Shown: in pieces, positions 8,969-16,401 of the stretch
How the letters are laid out: each line of letters starts with the position of its first letter
How positions within the stretch are numbered: position 1 is the first letter of the stretch
DNA from: Bordetella parapertussis
GTDB lineage: Bacteria; Pseudomonadota; Gammaproteobacteria; Burkholderiales; SG8-41
Reading direction: 5' to 3'
Length of the DNA: 64,000 nucleotides
NCBI GenBank assembly: GCA_945861275.1
Contig: CAMATZ010000027.1
Span: forward strand, 1 to 64,000
The notes under the pieces: model-generated
What the model was told of the DNA's origin: nothing
Databases searched by the model: none
What the model saw: only the letters and a program-made list of their open reading frames with translations
Translations under genes and position numbers: made by a program

Positions 8969-10147
8969 ATGTCGATCGGGGTGGTGATGTTGATGGTGGT
9001 GTGCAATATGCTGGCGATGAAGGGCAGCAAGGTTATTATCACGCTGTTTTCCATCAAACTCGGCGCGCCGCAAATAGTGATCGGCGTGCTGGTTGCATTG
9101 TATTCGCTGTTTCCGATGATGCTGGCCATCTATGCCGGAAAACTCACCGATCGTCTGGGCGTGCGCTGGCCGATGGTTGCCGGATCGTGCGGCATTGCGT
9201 TAGGTCTGACGCTGCCGTATTTGTTTCCGTCAACGACCACGCTTTATTTTCAGGCGGCGCTGGTGGGCGCGGCGCAGGTGTTTTACAACGTGTCGGTGCA
9301 AAACCTGATCGGCAGCATCAGCACGCCGGAAGACCGCACCAAGAATTTCAGCAATTTTGGGCTCGCGATGTCGACCGGCAGTCTCATCGGGCCGCTGATT
9401 TGCGGTTTCGGCATCGACCACTTCGGACACGCGTACACTTATCTATTGATTGCCGTGTTTCCGTTGATCACTGCCGCTATCATGGCGTCGAAGCATCAGA
9501 TGGCGTCGGGGCGCGTCCATGCTGCGCCTAAGGTAGGCGTGGCAGGCGCGGCAGACGCGGCGCCAGTCAAAGCCGCGGGCGCGGCGTCGTCACGTCCGTT
9601 TGAATTGTTTTTCGACCATCATCCGCTGCGGCGCGTGTTGATTACCGGTGCGGTGATTCTGACCGGCATTGATCTGTTTCACTTTTACATGCCGATCTAC
9701 GGCAATCACATCGGACTCTCCGCGTCGCAAATCGGCATCGTGCTGGCGACGTTCTCGGCGGCGTCGTTTGTGGTGCGCATCTGGATGCCGGCCATCGTCA
9801 AACGGGTGGGCGGGGAACGGGTGTTGATCACGTCCATGTTCGTCGCCGCGGTGACCTATCTCGCGGTGCCGTACATCACGCATATCGTGGTGCTGTGCGT
9901 GGTGTGTTTTATTCTTGGGCTGGGCACCGGCTGCGGCCAGCCGCTGTCGCTTTCGATGATTTACGAGCGCGCGCCGGGCGGCCGTTCCGGCGAGGCATTG
10001 GGGTTGCGCGCAACCCTCAACAATTTCACGCACATGGTCACACCGCTGCTGTTCGGCGCCGTCGGCACCGCGTTCGGTGTGATGCCGGTGTTTCTGTGCA
10101 ACTCGCTGATGCTCGCAGGCGGCGGCCTGATCATGCGGCGCAGGTGA
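8969..10147 (+). CDS. MFS transporter
   Basis: A 392-residue, roughly 12-segment transporter with LYSLFPMMLAIYAGKLTDRLG, the A-motif region, at about 43-63, and a cytoplasmic loop rich in A, P and K near 180-208. ATG 8969 is the first usable start in this frame, but the protein then begins directly in the first membrane helix. In the frame immediately before, 8889-8969 encodes a 26-residue soluble leader (MASASDKPASRTPVSA...) that ends in TGATG at exactly this ATG, suggesting a lost base or a -1 frameshift. It is followed after 24 bases by the dehydrogenase. Confidence 0.85.
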   Translation: MSIGVVMLMVVCNMLAMKGSKVIITLFSIKLGAPQIVIGVLVALYSLFPMMLAIYAGKLTDRLGVRWPMVAGSCGIALGLTLPYLFPSTTTLYFQAALVGAAQVFYNVSVQNLIGSISTPEDRTKNFSNFGLAMSTGSLIGPLICGFGIDHFGHAYTYLLIAVFPLITAAIMASKHQMASGRVHAAPKVGVAGAADAAPVKAAGAASSRPFELFFDHHPLRRVLITGAVILTGIDLFHFYMPIYGNHIGLSASQIGIVLATFSAASFVVRIWMPAIVKRVGGERVLITSMFVAAVTYLAVPYITHIVVLCVVCFILGLGTGCGQPLSLSMIYERAPGGRSGEALGLRATLNNFTHMVTPLLFGAVGTAFGVMPVFLCNSLMLAGGGLIMRRR

Positions 10148-10171
10148 TTATTTTTATTAACGGGAGAGACC

Positions 10172-11149
10172 ATGAAAATCGCTGTCATCGATGACTATCA
10201 GGACGCATTTCGCAAGATGAAATGTTTTTCCAAATTGCACGGCCATGAAGTCATTACCTACACCAGTTCCGAAAAAGATCCGGTGAAATTCGGCAAGCGC
10301 GTGAAAGGCTGCGAGGCAGTGGTGCTGACGCAACAGCGTTCCTTCATGCCGCGCGCTGTCATCGAGAACCTTCCCGCATCGGTGAAGCTGCTGGTGCAGA
10401 CCGGACGCAATGTGCCGCACATCGACGCCGCGGCCTGCAGCGAACGCGGTATTCTCATCTGCGCCAGCGGCGGCGGCAATTCCAGCCCGACGGTTGAGTT
10501 GACGTGGGCGCTGATCCTCGCATCGGTGCGCAATCTGCCGACGGAAGTCAACAACATGCAGGCGGGCCGCTGGCAAACCACCGCGGGCATCGGCTTGAAT
10601 GGCAAAACGCTGGGCGTCTACGCCTATGGCAAGATCGGCAGCGGTGTGGCCAAAGTGGGCAAGGCGTTCGGCATGAAAGTAGTGTGCTGGGGGCGCGATG
10701 CCTCAACCGCCAAAGCGCGTGCCGAAGGATTTGACGTGGCCGCCAGCCGCGTAGCGTTTTTTGCGGAAAGCGATATCGTCACCCTGCACCTGCCGTTGAA
10801 CAAGGAAACGCGCGGCCTGGTAACTGCCGCCGATCTCGCGTTGATGAAACCCACCGCGCGCATCGTCAACAGCAGCCGCGCGCCGATTATTGCGGAAGGC
10901 GCGCTGGTCGAGGCACTGCAGAAAGGCCGTCCGGGATTTGCCGCGGTTGACGTTTACGAAAGCGAGCCGGTGGTGAATCGCGAACATCCGCTGGTGAGCA
11001 TGCCCAATGTAATCTGCACGCCGCACCTGGGTTATGTGACGTGGGAAACCTATGAGCTGTACTACGATGCCGTAGTGGGCAATATCCTGGCATACGTGGC
11101 GGGTACGCCTACCAATGTGGCAAATCCGGAGGTGTTGCAGAAGCGGTGA
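10172..11149 (+). CDS. D-2-hydroxyacid dehydrogenase (NAD-dependent)
   Basis: A 325-residue cytoplasmic oxidoreductase of the phosphoglycerate/formate dehydrogenase type, interconverting 2-hydroxy and 2-keto acids. The nucleotide site is GVYAYGKIGSGVA (148-160). The catalytic residues expected are Arg236 (SSRAP), a Glu in VYESEP (261-266) and His285 (TPHLG). GGNSSPTVELTWALIL (101-116) is the conserved helix before the cofactor domain. GGGAGAGACC lies just before the ATG. It follows the MFS gene by 24 bases, so the pair may import and reduce or oxidise an organic acid. Confidence 0.9.
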   Translation: MKIAVIDDYQDAFRKMKCFSKLHGHEVITYTSSEKDPVKFGKRVKGCEAVVLTQQRSFMPRAVIENLPASVKLLVQTGRNVPHIDAAACSERGILICASGGGNSSPTVELTWALILASVRNLPTEVNNMQAGRWQTTAGIGLNGKTLGVYAYGKIGSGVAKVGKAFGMKVVCWGRDASTAKARAEGFDVAASRVAFFAESDIVTLHLPLNKETRGLVTAADLALMKPTARIVNSSRAPIIAEGALVEALQKGRPGFAAVDVYESEPVVNREHPLVSMPNVICTPHLGYVTWETYELYYDAVVGNILAYVAGTPTNVANPEVLQKR

Positions 11150-11183
11150 GGCGCGGCAATCGGGCCGCTCACATTCCGGCACT

Positions 11184-11209
11184 GTCGTTCCCGCCTGCGC
11201 GGGAACGAC
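11184..11209. repeat. Short palindromic intergenic repeat
   Basis: GTCGTTCCCGCC and GGGAACGAC form a tight hairpin around TGCGC. It is related to the longer ATTCCCGC...GCGGGAAT elements at 50.3 and 52.1 kb and may terminate transcription from the dehydrogenase. Confidence 0.6.
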
Positions 11210-11220
11210 ATAAGTTGTTT

Positions 11221-11235
11221 TAAAACAAATAGTTA
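11221..11235 (+). repeat. Dispersed motif, copy 3
   Basis: TAAAACAAATAGTTA, about 90 bases upstream of the rhodanese start, on the same strand as the gene. Confidence 0.55.
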
Positions 11236-11323
11236 TCACATTTCTAGCTGTGTTAACCACACCTGAACTCTGGCGCGCCAAGGCTGTCCATCCGTGAACG
11301 CAATTCACAAAAAGGACACCGCC

Positions 11324-11857
11324 ATGCGCAAAGTTTTTTCTGCACTGATAGTTGCTGGCCTGTTATGTGTTCCGCTGGTGGACGCGAATCCGCGCGATGC
11401 CATAACTAACCCCGCAATCGATATGGAAGGTTACCTGCGCGTCTCACGCGAAGCGGCGCAGCACCGCGCCACACGCCGCGTCAGCGAAGACGATTTCAAG
11501 CGCATGAGCCGCGAGCCGAACACCCTGATACTCGACGCGCGCAGCCGCGAAAAATACGACGAATTGCACGTCAAAGGCGCAGTGAGTTTGAGCTTTTCGG
11601 ATATCGCGATTGAAAGTCTGGCGCGTACCATTCCCGACAAGAACACGCGCATTCTGATTTACTGCAACAACAACTTCGCCAATGCCGAGGAACCGTTCCC
11701 CAGGAAAATGGTGACGGCTTCGCTCAACCTGTCGACCTATATAGCGCTCTACAACTACGGCTACCGCAACGTGTATGAGCTGGGGCCGTTGGTTGATCTT
11801 GCGAAATCGAAGTTGCCTTTTGAATCTTCGCCGGCGAAGCGCGCGGCTACACAGTAG
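11324..11857 (+). CDS. Exported rhodanese-like protein
   Basis: A periplasmic single-domain sulfurtransferase-like protein heading the sulfur region. The ATG at 11324 is chosen over 11294 because AAAGGA sits eight bases before it and it starts directly at MRKVFSALIVAGLLCVPLVDA, a clean signal peptide. The rhodanese core has LILDARSREKYDELHVKGAVSLSF (in pieces: ILDARSREKYDE, HVKGAV) and the active-site loop YCNNNF with the Cys at about residue 107. The loop is longer and less basic than in classical rhodaneses. It sits 212 bases ahead of soxY, so a role in sulfur carrier handling is plausible but not shown. Confidence 0.8.
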   Translation: MRKVFSALIVAGLLCVPLVDANPRDAITNPAIDMEGYLRVSREAAQHRATRRVSEDDFKRMSREPNTLILDARSREKYDELHVKGAVSLSFSDIAIESLARTIPDKNTRILIYCNNNFANAEEPFPRKMVTASLNLSTYIALYNYGYRNVYELGPLVDLAKSKLPFESSPAKRAATQ

Positions 11858-12069
11858 GTCGGTAAACGCATGAACCGCTTGAAAGCGATAAAGGATTCAC
11901 GCTAATTTTCGCGTTGAATGCGATCTTTGTTAGTATAGTAACCATTGACGCACGACACCTGTGTTCCTGCTGGCACCTTATGTGTTGGTTGTAATTGATA
12001 CCTATGCGGTCCAAGGTTGACCGGTGCGTGCCCGAAAGACAGACCCTATTTTGTAACCGAGGAGACGAT

Positions 12070-12537
12070 ATGCGTCCACTACGCAGAACCATTCTGAAGC
12101 TCACCGGCGGCTTGGGCGCACTCGTGGCGCTGTCCGCGACCGGCCTGCTGCGCGTCGGCGAATCAATTGCCGCGCCCTGGAACAAAAGCGGATTTGAATC
12201 GAAGGCGGTTGACGACGCGCTCAAAAGTTTGGGCGCGTCAAACCTGATCGACAGCAAGGACATCGTGATTACCGCTCCCGATATCGCCGAGAACGGCGCC
12301 ATCGTGCCGATTGCTGTCACCAGCAAAATCGCGAATACGCAAAGCATTGCCATACTCTCGGAAAAAAATCCGTTTCCGCTGGCCGCGAGTTTCGACATCA
12401 TGGGCGGCGGCGAAGGCTATGTATCGACGCGCTTGAAAATGGGGCAGACCTCCAACGTGCGCGTGATCGTCAAGGCCGACGGCAAATTCTACACCGCTGT
12501 CAAGGAAGTCAAAATCACTGTTGGCGGGTGCGGCTGA
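12070..12537 (+). CDS. soxY: SoxY sulfur-carrier subunit
   Basis: SoxY carries sulfur intermediates covalently on a C-terminal Cys during thiosulfate oxidation in the periplasm, as a SoxYZ heterodimer. The ATG at 12070 follows GAGGAGACGAT and opens a twin-arginine signal (LRRTILKLTGGLGALVALSA). The swinging arm is VKITVGGCG. It ends one residue short of the usual GGCGG, leaving the carrier Cys second to last with a single Gly after it. The mature domain has the immunoglobulin-like pattern NGAIVPIAV near 76-84. It is 54 bases before soxZ. Confidence 0.93.
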   Translation: MRPLRRTILKLTGGLGALVALSATGLLRVGESIAAPWNKSGFESKAVDDALKSLGASNLIDSKDIVITAPDIAENGAIVPIAVTSKIANTQSIAILSEKNPFPLAASFDIMGGGEGYVSTRLKMGQTSNVRVIVKADGKFYTAVKEVKITVGGCG

Positions 12538-12591
12538 TCGATCGTGGCTGATTGATTTCCACAAATACACGGAAAAGTTGAGGAGCAGATC

Positions 12592-12906
12592 ATGGCTGAA
12601 GCAATGAGAATTCGTGCGCGGCTGCAAGGCGACACAGCGGATGTGCGCATACTGATGCGTCATCCGATGGAAACCGGCGCGCGCAAGACCGCCTCAGGCG
12701 TGGTGCCGCTGCATTTCATTCAAAGCGTCGTGGTGCAGCACAATGGCAAACCTGTACTCGACGCGCAATGGAGCCAGGCCATTTCACGCGACCCGTTCCT
12801 GGGGCTGCGAGTCAAGAACGCCAAAGTCGGCGACAAAATCAGTGTCACCTGGACCGACAACAAGGGTGACACGCGCACCGACGAGGTGGCCGTAGAAGCT
12901 TCCTGA
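12592..12906 (+). CDS. soxZ: SoxZ, partner of SoxY
   Basis: A 104-residue immunoglobulin-fold protein with no signal peptide of its own; SoxZ is normally exported in complex with Tat-borne SoxY. Family features are the start RIRARLQGDTADVRILMRHPMETG (in pieces: RARLQGD, VRILMRHPMETG), IPLHFI-like VPLHFIQSV, SRDPFLGLRVKNAKVGDKISVTWTDNKG and the end VAVEAS. GAGGAGCAGATC precedes the ATG. It lies between soxY and soxA with gaps of about 50 bases on each side. Confidence 0.93.
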   Translation: MAEAMRIRARLQGDTADVRILMRHPMETGARKTASGVVPLHFIQSVVVQHNGKPVLDAQWSQAISRDPFLGLRVKNAKVGDKISVTWTDNKGDTRTDEVAVEAS

Positions 12907-12957
12907 TTGGTGGCGGTTTTGCACTTGATTTAATTCCAATAATAGAAGGAGGAGATC

Positions 12958-13764
12958 ATGCAAAAATTGCGCGGCATCCGTATTGCGGCATGCGCTGCTG
13001 TGATTATGCTGGGCTCGCAATACGCGGCATCGCAAGCCGACCTGTCGGTGGGCCGCAGGATGCTGCTTGAAGACAACCCCGGCGAACTGTGGCTGGATCA
13101 GGGCAAAGCGCTGTACTTCGAAAAACGCGGGCCCAAAAAGGTTTCGCTTGAACAGTGCGATTTCGGCATGGGGCCCGGCAAGCTGGAAGGCGCCGCGGCA
13201 CGCTTGCCGCGCTATTTTGCCGACACCCATCGGGTGGAAGACCTCGAATCCCGGCTATTGACGTGTATGACGCAGTTACAGGGGTTTGACCGCAACGCAC
13301 TGATCAAAACCGCCATAAGCGCACCCCAGAGCCGCGGCTCTGATATTGAGGCCATCGCGCTGTTTGTGACCTCCAAATCGAATGGCATGAAGATCAATGT
13401 GTCGCTCACCCATCAAAAAGAATACGACGCTTACAAGGCGGGCGAATACTTGTTCTACCGCCGCAGCGGACAGACTGATTTCGGCTGCATACAGTGCCAC
13501 GGTGAAGCCAATAAACGCATCCGGCTGCAGGATCTCGTGCATATGACCAGCAAGGAGGGCGCGCAGGAAGTTGCATCAACGTGGCCCGCTTATCGCGGCG
13601 CGCACTATGTGGTGCGCACCATGCAGTGGCGGCTGAATGATTGCGTTTGGCAAATGCGGTTACCGGATCTTAAATACGGCACGGACTATTCGATTGCGTT
13701 AACCACTTATCTCAATCGTCAGGGCAACGATGCAGTGATGCAAGTGCCCGGATTCAAGCGCTAA
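12958..13764 (+). CDS. soxA: SoxA, monoheme cytochrome c subunit of SoxAX
   Basis: SoxAX joins thiosulfate to the SoxY cysteine and passes electrons to cytochrome c. This 268-residue SoxA has a signal peptide (about 1-26), one heme motif CIQCH at 177-181 and the axial cysteine at Cys229 in RLNDCVWQMRLP. The N-terminal domain has no CxxCH; Cys67 (EQCDFG) and Cys103 (LLTCMTQ) are placed where the disulfide of monoheme SoxA proteins lies. This is therefore the monoheme type, unlike diheme Paracoccus SoxA. AAGGAGGAGATC precedes the ATG, and soxX follows after 10 bases. Confidence 0.93.
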   Translation: MQKLRGIRIAACAAVIMLGSQYAASQADLSVGRRMLLEDNPGELWLDQGKALYFEKRGPKKVSLEQCDFGMGPGKLEGAAARLPRYFADTHRVEDLESRLLTCMTQLQGFDRNALIKTAISAPQSRGSDIEAIALFVTSKSNGMKINVSLTHQKEYDAYKAGEYLFYRRSGQTDFGCIQCHGEANKRIRLQDLVHMTSKEGAQEVASTWPAYRGAHYVVRTMQWRLNDCVWQMRLPDLKYGTDYSIALTTYLNRQGNDAVMQVPGFKR

Positions 13765-13774
13765 GGAGGCCGCC

Positions 13775-14407
13775 GTGAAATCAACCTGGATCAAGGCCTT
13801 GTCTGTGACAGCCGGATTCGCGCTGGCGGGTTGCGCGAGCTACCCCGACGAAGCGAGCACGCGCCAGGCAGCAGAGGCCATGGTGGTTGACGCTTTTGCG
13901 GCGTCGCCTGCGCACATGAAGCGCCTGGAACAAGACAAGTCCCAGCAAATTTGCAGCAAAATTGGCGATGCCAAACTGACGCAAGCGGAAACGGCCGAAG
14001 TGGTGAAGCTCGCGCAGGCGTCCATGCGTTACCCCGCCGGCGGAAAATTTTCTGGTGACTGGAAAATCGGAAATAGACTTGCGCACGACGGCGCTGGCGA
14101 TCGCATCCGCGACGGAAAAACCGAGCCCACCAAGCAAAACGGCGGCTTATGCCAGAACTGCCATGCACTTGCGCCCGGTGAAATCAACGTCGGCAACGTC
14201 GGTCCCAGCCTCACCGGATACGGGGCGCAGCGCGGCAATTCGGAGGCCATCGCAAAATACACCTACGAAAAAATCTACAACGCGTGGGCGTATTTTCCCT
14301 GCTCGAACATGCCACGCTTAGGCGCATCGGGCCATCTGACGCCCGAGCAGATCACCCATATGGTCGCGTATCTGATTGATCCGCAGTCGCCCATCAACAA
14401 AAAATAG
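13775..14407 (+). CDS. soxX: SoxX, monoheme cytochrome c subunit of SoxAX
   Basis: A 210-residue cytochrome c with CQNCH at 126-130 and the distal ligand Met179 in CSNMPRLG. The GTG start is backed by TAAGGAGG. The N-terminus ends in FALAGC (15-20), a lipobox, so the protein is probably anchored as a lipoprotein. About 70 residues of helical, lysine-rich sequence lie before the cytochrome fold, longer than compact SoxX proteins, which may dock SoxA or SoxYZ. It is ten bases after soxA and is followed by a strong hairpin before soxB. Confidence 0.92.
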   Translation: MKSTWIKALSVTAGFALAGCASYPDEASTRQAAEAMVVDAFAASPAHMKRLEQDKSQQICSKIGDAKLTQAETAEVVKLAQASMRYPAGGKFSGDWKIGNRLAHDGAGDRIRDGKTEPTKQNGGLCQNCHALAPGEINVGNVGPSLTGYGAQRGNSEAIAKYTYEKIYNAWAYFPCSNMPRLGASGHLTPEQITHMVAYLIDPQSPINKK

Positions 14408-14412
14408 CGTTT

Positions 14413-14427
14413 ACAAACAAATAGTTA
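14413..14427 (+). repeat. Dispersed motif, copy 4
   Basis: ACAAACAAATAGTTA, immediately after the soxX stop and abutting the hairpin that precedes soxB. Confidence 0.5.
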
Positions 14428-14456
14428 AAATATCCCGGTAATTCCGGGATATTTTT
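14427..14456 (+). terminator. Rho-independent terminator between soxX and soxB
   Basis: AAAATATCCCGG pairs with CCGGGATATTTT around a TAATT loop, and the descending arm ends in a run of T. It stands 15 bases before the soxB start. It may end most soxYZAX transcripts, giving reduced soxB read-through, or contain a separate soxB promoter region. Confidence 0.75.
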
Positions 14457-14470
14457 TGGAGTAGAGGCGC

Positions 14471-16180
14471 ATGAGCATGACCCGGCGGGAGTTTCTGCAA
14501 GTGCTGGCGGTGGCGGGCGCTTCGGGCATGGCACTCGACACCCCGCGCGCGCTTTCCGCAAGCGGCGACGCGGGTTTTTACGACCTGCCACGCTTCGGCA
14601 ACGTGAGTCTGCTGCACTTCACCGACTGCCACGCGCAGTTGCTGCCAACGCATTTTCGTGAGCCCAGCGCCAATATCGGGGTCGGCGCGGCGGCCGGACG
14701 TTTTCCCCATTTGGTGGGCGAACATCTGCTGCGGCAGGCGGGCATCGCGCCGGGCACCCCCGAGGCGCACGCTTTTACCTATCTTGATTTTACGGCTGCG
14801 GCCAAGCGCTACGGTAAGGTTGGTGGATTCGCGCACATGGCCACGCTGGTCAAGCGGCTGCGCGCATCGCGGCCCGGCGCACTGCTGCTCGATGGCGGCG
14901 ATTCGTGGCAGGGGTCGGCGACAGCGCTGTGGACGCGCGGACAGGACATGATCGATGCCAGTCAACAGTTGGGTGTTGACCTGATGACCGCGCATTGGGA
15001 ATTTACCTATGGCGCCAAGCGCATGCTGGAGGCGGTCAAGTCATTGGGCCGCATCGAGTTTCTCGCGCAAAACGTAAAGACTGCGGACTTCGGTGATCCG
15101 GTGTTCAAGCCCTACGTCATGCGCGAGATAAACGCTGTGCCGGTGGCGGTAATTGGGCAGGCTTTTCCGTACACGCCCATAGCAAACCCGCGCCATTTTG
15201 TTGCGGAATGGACTTTCGGCATCCAGGAGTTTGAATTACAGAAGATCGTCGGGGAAGTACGCGCCAAAGGCGCGCGCGCGGTGGTGCTGTTGTCGCATAA
15301 CGGTATGGATGTGGATGTGAAGCTTGCCGGGCGCGTGCGTGGCATCGATGCCATTTTGGGCGGGCACACCCATGACGGCGTGCCCGTACCGTTGATCGTC
15401 AATAACCCGGGCGGCAAGACGATAGTTACCAACGCCGGGTCGAATGGAAAATTTCTGGCTGTGCTCGACCTCGAGGTAAAAGCCGGCGGCGTTGCCGACT
15501 TTCGTTACCGGCTGCTGCCGGTGTTTGCCAACCTGCTTCCGGCTGATCCGCAAATGCAGGTGCTCATCGAGCGTGCGCGCGCGCCGTACAAGACCAAGCT
15601 GGCGGAGCCGCTCGCCGTCACCGAGGGCCTGCTTTATCGCCGTGGCAACTTCAACGGCACTTTCGATCAGTTGATCCTCGACGCACTGATGGCGGCGAAG
15701 GACGCAGAAATCGGCTTCTCGCCGGGCTTTCGCTGGGGCACGACATTGTTACCCGGCCAGACGATTCTGCGCGAGCACTTGATGGATCAGACTGCGATTA
15801 CCTATCCTGGCGTGACGCTGAACGAGCCCACCGGTGCGGAGATAAAAGTGATACTCGAAGATGTATGTGACAATCTGTTCAACCCGGACCCGTACCTGCA
15901 ACAGGGCGGCGACATGGTGCGCGTCGGCGGCATGACCTATACCTGCGACCCGACCGCAGCGACTGGCAAGCGCATCTCGGACATGCGCCTCGGTGGCAAG
16001 CAGTTGCAAGCCGACAAACGCTACAAAGTCGTCGGCTGGGCGCCGGTGGCTGAAGGCGTCGCAGGAGAGCCGGCCTGGGATGTGATTGAGCGCTACCTGA
16101 AGGACCGTAAGACGATAGTGCCGCGAGCACCCAATGTGCCGCGGCTCTTGCACGTGGCGGGAAATCAGGGGCTAGCGTGA
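14471..16180 (+). CDS. soxB: SoxB, dimanganese sulfate thiol esterase
   Basis: SoxB hydrolyses the SoxY-bound sulfonate to release sulfate in the periplasm. The 569-residue protein has a twin-arginine signal (TRREFLQVLAVAGASG) and the metallophosphatase metal motifs HFTDCHAQLLP (about 48-58), LLDGGDSWQGS (about 139-149), LSHNGMDVD and GGHTHDG, followed by a 5-nucleotidase-type C-terminal domain. The ATG at 14477 is an alternative start. The absence of soxCD nearby implies that the sulfane sulfur left on SoxY is not oxidised by the classical enzyme here. Confidence 0.95.
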   Translation: MSMTRREFLQVLAVAGASGMALDTPRALSASGDAGFYDLPRFGNVSLLHFTDCHAQLLPTHFREPSANIGVGAAAGRFPHLVGEHLLRQAGIAPGTPEAHAFTYLDFTAAAKRYGKVGGFAHMATLVKRLRASRPGALLLDGGDSWQGSATALWTRGQDMIDASQQLGVDLMTAHWEFTYGAKRMLEAVKSLGRIEFLAQNVKTADFGDPVFKPYVMREINAVPVAVIGQAFPYTPIANPRHFVAEWTFGIQEFELQKIVGEVRAKGARAVVLLSHNGMDVDVKLAGRVRGIDAILGGHTHDGVPVPLIVNNPGGKTIVTNAGSNGKFLAVLDLEVKAGGVADFRYRLLPVFANLLPADPQMQVLIERARAPYKTKLAEPLAVTEGLLYRRGNFNGTFDQLILDALMAAKDAEIGFSPGFRWGTTLLPGQTILREHLMDQTAITYPGVTLNEPTGAEIKVILEDVCDNLFNPDPYLQQGGDMVRVGGMTYTCDPTAATGKRISDMRLGGKQLQADKRYKVVGWAPVAEGVAGEPAWDVIERYLKDRKTIVPRAPNVPRLLHVAGNQGLA

Positions 16181-16401
16181 GGTTTCTACGTTCGACTAGC
16201 CTGTTAAGCCGGTACTCCAGGCGGCGCGTTTCGGGTGCATGCGTTTTGATCCTGCAAAGTGGGTCAGCATGAGCTAATATACCTGAGCGCCGTGAGGGTA
16301 TAAAGTATGTATACAATTTCAAAAGGATGCATTGGGCCATCGCCCGCATTGGCGCGCCGTGGCAATGCCCCAGAGCGTTTTCAGCGACCGGAGCACAGGT
16401 G

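Noticed and set aside
8889-8969. Stand-alone 26-residue leader peptide gene
   Set aside because: Better explained as a frame-shifted N-terminus of the MFS gene.
11858-12069. sigma-70 promoter for soxY (TATAGT box near 11935)
   Set aside because: The -35 spacing is poor; not strong enough to list.
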